This document shows positions 22,379 to 25,225 of a stretch of 25,225 bases of DNA, one piece after another; positions within the stretch are counted from its first letter, which is position 1, and every line of letters starts with the position of its first letter. The notes under the pieces are model-generated. The model ran no database searches, was not told the origin of the DNA, and saw nothing but the letters and a program-made list of their open reading frames with translations. The stretch covers positions 1-25,225 of the forward strand of contig CANRJU010000005.1 of NCBI GenBank assembly GCA_947631075.1. The letters are read 5' to 3'. The stretch comes from an uncultured Lachnospiraceae bacterium (GTDB taxonomy: Bacteria > Bacillota > Clostridia > Lachnospirales > Lachnospiraceae). Made by a program: the position numbers and the translations under genes.

Positions 22379-22951
22379 TCAAAAAAATGAAAAATCATCA
22401 TCCGACCAAATATGTTTACATGTTGTACACTGCCAATATCCATTTACTTGTTCTAAAGTATATTGATATTCACTGGAACCGTAGTATTTTTTCTCAAGGT
22501 GAGGCTGTATATAATTTATAGTGGTTCGCCCACATCTGGGACAACAATTCTTCCCCTCATTTTGATTTTTAATACGTCGCTCGTTGGACTCGCGCCGTTC
22601 TTTACGGTATTGTTTAAAATAAGCTAATGCTAAAGCCGCAAAAATTCCAATAGTAAGAACCGCTGCCGCTACGTTTTCTACTGCTTCTTTATTAATTCCA
22701 AACTTTCCTATCCGTATGACAATATACAAAATCGTAAATCCAATATCGGCTAGTATAGGTGAAATTTTAATAATAACAAAAAGAAACCCAAGCCAAAGCA
22801 AAAAACAGATAAATCCATTCACGCCGAGACCACCTGTGATGAAATCATCACCATGCTCAGTACAACACAAACATGCAAAAAAAGTAATCCACAAAAGACT
22901 TATAAAAATAATTACAATATGTTTTATTTTTTCAATAATATTATTCATCAT
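22379..22951 (-). CDS. Membrane protein with C-terminal zinc ribbon
   Basis: The 190-aa protein has three or four hydrophobic helices in its first ~115 residues (HIVIIFISLLWITFFACLCC, FICFLLWLGFLFVIIKI, and AAAVLTIGIFAALALAYF). A basic stretch KQYRKERRESNERR follows, which should face the cytoplasm. At the end there is a zinc ribbon, CCPRCGRTT and later CTTCKHIWSDDD. The start has GAGGGGG upstream; either of two tandem ATGs (22951 or 22948) could be used. It lies between the Fic pseudogene and the Fic-like gene, on the same strand. Function not recognised. Confidence 0.75.
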   Translation of the reverse strand: MMNNIIEKIKHIVIIFISLLWITFFACLCCTEHGDDFITGGLGVNGFICFLLWLGFLFVIIKISPILADIGFTILYIVIRIGKFGINKEAVENVAAAVLTIGIFAALALAYFKQYRKERRESNERRIKNQNEGKNCCPRCGRTTINYIQPHLEKKYYGSSEYQYTLEQVNGYWQCTTCKHIWSDDDFSFF

Positions 22952-22974
22952 ATGCCCCCTCGCTAAATAAAAAA

Positions 22975-23247
22975 TTATTCAGTAGTAAAATGGTATCCTT
23001 GCAATATTATGCTTATACGAAAAGGAAGAGTTCTCCTTGATTTCTGCGGAAATATACGCATCAATTTCCCCTCTTTCTTTAATTTCTCAATGTTCATAAA
23101 GTTATTATTTCCCGTATATTGACTTTTACTCGTTCTTATTACACCTGTATAGCTATTCTCATTTTCATACTCAATTACTCCCTCGTTATATATTCCTGTT
23201 TCACAAAACAGACAATCAGAAGCAGTCAAAAAGCCTTCATCAAACAT
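22975..23247 (-). CDS. Doubtful small hypothetical protein (90 aa)
   Basis: The reading frame encodes MFDEGFLTASDCLFCETG and later NNFMNIEKLKKEGKLMRIFP. It has no recognised domain, no ribosome binding site before the ATG, and an overlap with another short frame at 23226. It may be a remnant of a longer gene. It is kept because its composition is protein-like and it fills an otherwise empty stretch. Confidence 0.3.
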   Translation of the reverse strand: MFDEGFLTASDCLFCETGIYNEGVIEYENENSYTGVIRTSKSQYTGNNNFMNIEKLKKEGKLMRIFPQKSRRTLPFRISIILQGYHFTTE

Positions 23248-23432
23248 CTAAAAGTTGGCTTTTTTCTATGTAAATTATAATACCATAGCTGTTTCAAAAA
23301 ATCAAGATTTTCACCCATCGAATTAATTTTTCTGTACCGTTTTGTGACATCAAAATAGCATTTTTTTCTCCGCTCGTTCATACAGCACAAAAAATTTCTG
23401 ACATGCCGGCCTGTAATCCTTGCCCGCTCCAC
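23226..23432 (-). CDS. Doubtful short ORF, possibly the shifted 5' part of the previous one
   Basis: The frame encodes 68 residues with many basic and aromatic residues (RYRKINSMGENLDFLKQLW). It overlaps the frame at 22975-23247 by 22 bp in a different phase and lacks a ribosome binding site. Together the two may be a broken gene. Confidence 0.2.
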   Translation of the reverse strand: MERARITGRHVRNFLCCMNERRKKCYFDVTKRYRKINSMGENLDFLKQLWYYNLHRKKPTFRCLMKAF

Positions 23433-23562
23433 ATGTCATATAGCCGTCTCCGTTTTTTGGATTCCTTGCCACCTTTGTAAATATCCTCTTGTCTGTTTTC
23501 AGAGGGGATTCGGAAAAAACGGCTGTCCCTATATTTCAATTTAAATTTATTTTAATATCTAC

Positions 23563-23617
23563 AATATGAACAAGGAGGCGCTACTATGACAGTCCAACAA
23601 AAAAATACCTTTTCAAC
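23563..23617 (+). pseudogene. 55-bp perfect copy of the recombinase leader and first codons
   Basis: This stretch is identical to 7638-7692 over 55 bp. It includes the AAGGAGG site, the ATG and codons for MTVQQKNTFST. The match ends abruptly at 23617, where the 3' end of the Fic-like gene begins on the other strand. It is a truncated second recombinase start about 15.9 kb from the first, in the same direction. The gap 23433-23562 shows no gene, only an imperfect inverted repeat (AGCCGT and T-runs near 23441 and 23515). Confidence 0.85.
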
Positions 23618-23623
23618 TCTGTG

Positions 23624-24274
23624 TCAAAGAACATTTTCCTGCTTATACCCCGGATTCAGCAAGAGGCAGTCCTTTCTAAAAAACGCTTTTATATCCGTCG
23701 AGTCATTGCTCTCATAAAATTTTACAAGCAGCCCCTTAAAAGTATCAATTTTTTCATAAGGAACAGAAAATATTCCTATATCATTCTCCATCATAATCTT
23801 GTTGCACATAAGCTGCGCCACCCGTTTATTTCCATCTGTAAACATCTGGCTTCTCGCAACAAAGCAGAACATCTCCAAAGCAGCCTCCAATTTGTCGGGC
23901 ATTTTGTCAATCTCATCCAGTTTGCGGAGAATTATGCCCTCCTGTGGCTGCTCCGGCGTCCATGATGTGCCGCCGATCGCAACCGGAACCGTTCTAAGGC
24001 TTCCCGCATCATAAATAAGATTTTCCATACAGATTTTATTTATTTCCCGCAAAAAGGAAAGATTATTCGGGTATTCTATATTGTCAAATATAAAATACCA
24101 GGCTCTTTTCATGTTTATAATAAACAGGACTTCCTCTGTCCTTGTTTCCACAGGAAGATTTTCCAATATTTTTTCCGTGTTGGGAAACGTGGTTCCCAGT
24201 CCTTCGATTCCGGCGCTTTTCCAAATAGAATCCACCAACTGTCTCTTGCCTAATGATATTGAGAGATTATTCAT
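23624..24274 (-). CDS. Fic-like protein with Gln in place of the catalytic His
   Basis: The 216-aa protein starts MNNLSISLGKRQ. SIWKSAGIEGLGTTFP may be the autoinhibitory-helix region. IGGTSWTPEQPQEG resembles the target-binding flap, and QMFTDGNKRVAQL is the Fic motif. In active enzymes the first position is His (HxFxDGNKR/GNGR); here it is Gln, so AMP transfer may be lost or altered. The start at 24274 is chosen for a GGGGG site about 9 nt upstream; an in-frame ATG at 24355 adds 27 residues. A 22-aa frame (24335-24267, ending PVWDYRKQMGDALYE) overlaps this start as ATGAATAA, perhaps the tail of a lost upstream gene. A decayed copy lies at 22078-22378. Confidence 0.82.
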   Translation of the reverse strand: MNNLSISLGKRQLVDSIWKSAGIEGLGTTFPNTEKILENLPVETRTEEVLFIINMKRAWYFIFDNIEYPNNLSFLREINKICMENLIYDAGSLRTVPVAIGGTSWTPEQPQEGIILRKLDEIDKMPDKLEAALEMFCFVARSQMFTDGNKRVAQLMCNKIMMENDIGIFSVPYEKIDTFKGLLVKFYESNDSTDIKAFFRKDCLLLNPGYKQENVL

Positions 24275-24450
24275 ATAACGCGTCCCCCATTTGCTTTCTA
24301 TAGTCCCAGACCGGCATCGGTTCGCCTGCGCCCATCTATGCCGGATCGCATCCATATCTCTTTATTTCATTTATAAGGTATCACCTCTTTTTGTCCCTGT
24401 CAAGAATTTATTTATATGGATATAGCAAAACCAAAAATTATATACATGGC

Positions 24451-24479
24451 TTGTAAAGGTTATGCGCCCATGGTATAAT
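24451..24479 (+). promoter_or_regulatory. Sigma-A promoter for the 60-aa protein
   Basis: TTGTAA (24451-24456) and TATAAT (24474-24479) are 17 bp apart, 46 bp before the start at 24526. A weaker minus-strand TATAAT (24442-24437) could serve the divergent Fic-like gene. The rest of the 24275-24525 gap shows nothing else. Confidence 0.7.
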
Positions 24480-24525
24480 AATAGTGAAAATGCTGATGGT
24501 TCCCGCCTTGAAAGGAGATGATATC

Positions 24526-24708
24526 ATGACAGAAAAGGAAATGATACAGAAGAATATTGAGGAATTTGAAAGATTGCAAGATTATATGATATCTTGTGAC
24601 AAGGATTCAGAAGTATATCAAAAAATGAAACGCCGATATATTGCGCTGAAAGTAATTTTGACATCTTCTGGAATCAATTTAACGGAGCTGGATATTATAA
24701 AGGAATAA
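24526..24708 (+). CDS. Small helical hypothetical protein, 60 aa
   Basis: The protein MTEKEMIQKNIEEFERLQDY... is two charged helices joined by a short turn (MISCDKDSEVYQKMKRRY), followed by LTSSGINLTELDIIKE. The start is ATG at 24526 with AAAGGAGATG upstream; a longer in-frame start at 24484 lies above that site. It has its own good promoter and is divergent from the Fic-like gene. Size and position would suit an antitoxin-like partner, but nothing in the sequence shows this. Its last 22 codons are repeated in frame after the stop. Confidence 0.75.
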   Translation: MTEKEMIQKNIEEFERLQDYMISCDKDSEVYQKMKRRYIALKVILTSSGINLTELDIIKE

Positions 24709-24783
24709 TTGGAAATAACGATTAAAATAATATTAACTTCCTTTGGAATCAATCTATCCGAACTTGATAAACTGAAAGAATAA
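24709..24783 (+). pseudogene. Tandem duplicated tail of the 60-aa protein, after its stop
   Basis: In the same frame directly after the TAA the DNA encodes LEITIKIILTSFGINLSELD and KLKE-stop, matching IALKVILTSSGINLTELDII and KE-stop of the preceding gene in about 15 of 22 positions. It has no start codon with a ribosome binding site. It would be joined by stop-codon readthrough or is a remnant of a longer repeat protein. Confidence 0.65.
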
Positions 24784-24814
24784 TCTGGAATTGAAAATTC
24801 TTCACAATTTTTTA

Positions 24815-24843
24815 TTGACAAATTTGCCAAGGAGTAGTATTAT
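24815..24843 (+). promoter_or_regulatory. Strong promoter with no gene downstream
   Basis: TTGACA (24815-24820) and TATTAT (24838-24843) are 17 bp apart. No protein-coding gene follows on this strand before the window end. The start near 24850 leads straight into two hairpins and a terminator. Confidence 0.65.
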
Positions 24844-24855
24844 GTCAATGTAATC

Positions 24856-24890
24856 AAAGGCGATTCACGTTGTGGGTCGCCTTTTACTTT
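24856..24890 (+). terminator. Hairpin with T-rich tail just after the promoter
   Basis: AAAGGCGA (24856-24863) pairs with TCGCCTTT (24877-24884), followed by TACTTTT. It could end the 60-aa gene transcript or attenuate the transcript starting near 24850. Confidence 0.65.
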
Positions 24891-24972
24891 TGCCCTAATC
24901 ATCGGCCGTCGGTTTTCGACGAATCCCGCGCGGCGGATGATCGCCTATATATAGTTTAGTTCTCTATTCCCC

Positions 24973-25002
24973 AGAAAAGGACCGTTCGCGCGGTCCTTTT
25001 CT
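24973..25002. terminator. Bidirectional intrinsic terminator
   Basis: AGAAAAGGACCG (24973-24984) pairs perfectly with CGGTCCTTTTCT (24991-25002) around a 6-nt loop. A-runs on one side and T-runs on the other make it work in both directions, separating the plus-strand region from the minus-strand methyltransferase gene. Confidence 0.85.
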
Positions 25003-25051
25003 ACTTTCTATGCTATGCCACTCCAGCCGCCGCGCGATGCCGTGTTCCACC

Positions 25052-25225
25052 TCACATCAGCCGCCAGCCCGTGTGGTATTTGTTTTTCAGCGAAAACAAC
25101 GCTTTTTTCCCCCACCCCAGCGGATATCCATCCACGCACACCAGCATCCAGCCGTCCGGGCCCTCCGCCTCCTCCGGCGCGAGCGTCAGCGTCTCCCCCT
25201 TCAAATAGCGGATCGTCCGCTCGTC
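25052..25225 (-). CDS. RsmF-type rRNA cytosine methyltransferase, C-terminal end only
   Basis: The last 57 residues are visible. They match the C-terminal domain of NOL1/NOP2/Sun-type 16S rRNA m5C methyltransferases of Firmicutes: IRYLKGETL, then GWMLVCVDGYPLGWGKK and LKNKYHTGWRLM at the end. The catalytic Rossmann domain lies outside the window to the right. Base composition is GC-rich, unlike the AT-rich T7SS block, so this is probably ancestral chromosome flanking the island. The stop TGA is at 25054-25052. Confidence 0.8.
   Translation of the reverse strand, partial: DERTIRYLKGETLTLAPEEAEGPDGWMLVCVDGYPLGWGKKALFSLKNKYHTGWRLM

Larger units (their letters stand above)
24850..25002 (+). ncRNA. 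Candidate small RNA between promoter and terminator
   Basis: A transcript from the promoter above could be ~40 nt (ending at the first hairpin) or ~150 nt (ending at 25002). The segment 24898-24941 can fold as a three-way junction: outer ATCATC/GATGAT, inner CGTCG-GTTTT-CGACG and CCGC/GCGG. AGGCGA (24858-24863) can pair with TCGCCT at 24877-24882 or at 24941-24946, so alternative folds are possible. I recognise no known RNA family. Confidence 0.4.

Noticed and set aside
7638..23617. The 55-bp direct repeats as attL/attR of an integrated element
   Set aside because: The repeat is the leader and coding start of the recombinase, not a typical attachment core, and no tRNA gene or other target lies there. 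A duplicated fragment is simpler, though not excluded.
1..25225. CRISPR arrays, rRNA or tRNA genes
   Set aside because: No regularly spaced repeats, and no tRNA or rRNA signature, were seen on either strand.

Overview
The window looks like a low-to-moderate GC Gram-positive genome, most likely a gut Clostridia/Lachnospiraceae-type Firmicute. The reasons are strong AGGAGG-type ribosome binding sites, sigma-A promoters with near-consensus boxes, a Firmicute-style Lgt, and a type VII secretion (T7SS) locus of the FtsK/EssC + WXG100 + YukD + DUF4176 kind. By eye, base composition is mosaic: 3.8-7.1 kb and the last 200 bp are GC-richer, while 8.6-23.5 kb is clearly AT-rich. This suggests the T7SS block was acquired.

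Layout. 1-2.8 kb (mostly minus strand): a partial XRE regulator with its own promoter, an unknown 378-aa protein ending in a Tudor-like segment, a two-TM protein with a PH-like domain, and an orphan HicB antitoxin. 2.9-5.7 kb (plus): a Fic protein, a macro-domain/HTH protein and a VWA protein. 5.6-7.5 kb (minus): a zinc-ribbon/DUF4190 protein, Lgt and a small DUF4190 membrane protein. 7.5-8.63 kb: a tyrosine recombinase lying between two inverted copies of one 26-bp site; each site has 9-bp arms and an asymmetric 7-bp centre. 8.66 kb onward: a second DUF4190 paralogue facing the other way, then a long co-directional T7SS block to 22.0 kb. This block holds an unknown 155-aa protein, a zinc-ribbon/TPR protein, an SPFH/double zinc-ribbon protein, an FHA-EssC ATPase, YukD/EsaB, three WXG100-like proteins, a long secreted-effector-like protein, a zinc-ribbon protein, DUF4176, a PP2C phosphatase and a membrane Ser/Thr kinase, and it ends in a strong terminator. 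22.0-24.4 kb: a decayed Fic copy, a membrane/zinc-ribbon protein, doubtful small ORFs, a 55-bp perfect copy of the recombinase 5' end, and a Fic-like protein whose motif histidine is replaced. 24.4-25.2 kb: a small helical protein with a tandem duplicated tail, a promoter-hairpins-terminator unit that could be a small RNA, and the C-terminus of an RsmF-type rRNA methyltransferase.

The most striking inference is that 7514-8630 is a self-contained invertible promoter switch. Inside it, a consensus promoter (TTGACA, 17 bp, TATAAT) now points left at one DUF4190 gene and the lgt operon. After inversion it would point right at the paralogous DUF4190 gene and, with no obvious terminator in between, at the T7SS locus. 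The T7SS block also carries its own kinase, phosphatase and FHA-bearing ATPase, which suggests control by threonine phosphorylation. No EsaA, EssA or EssB homologue is visible.
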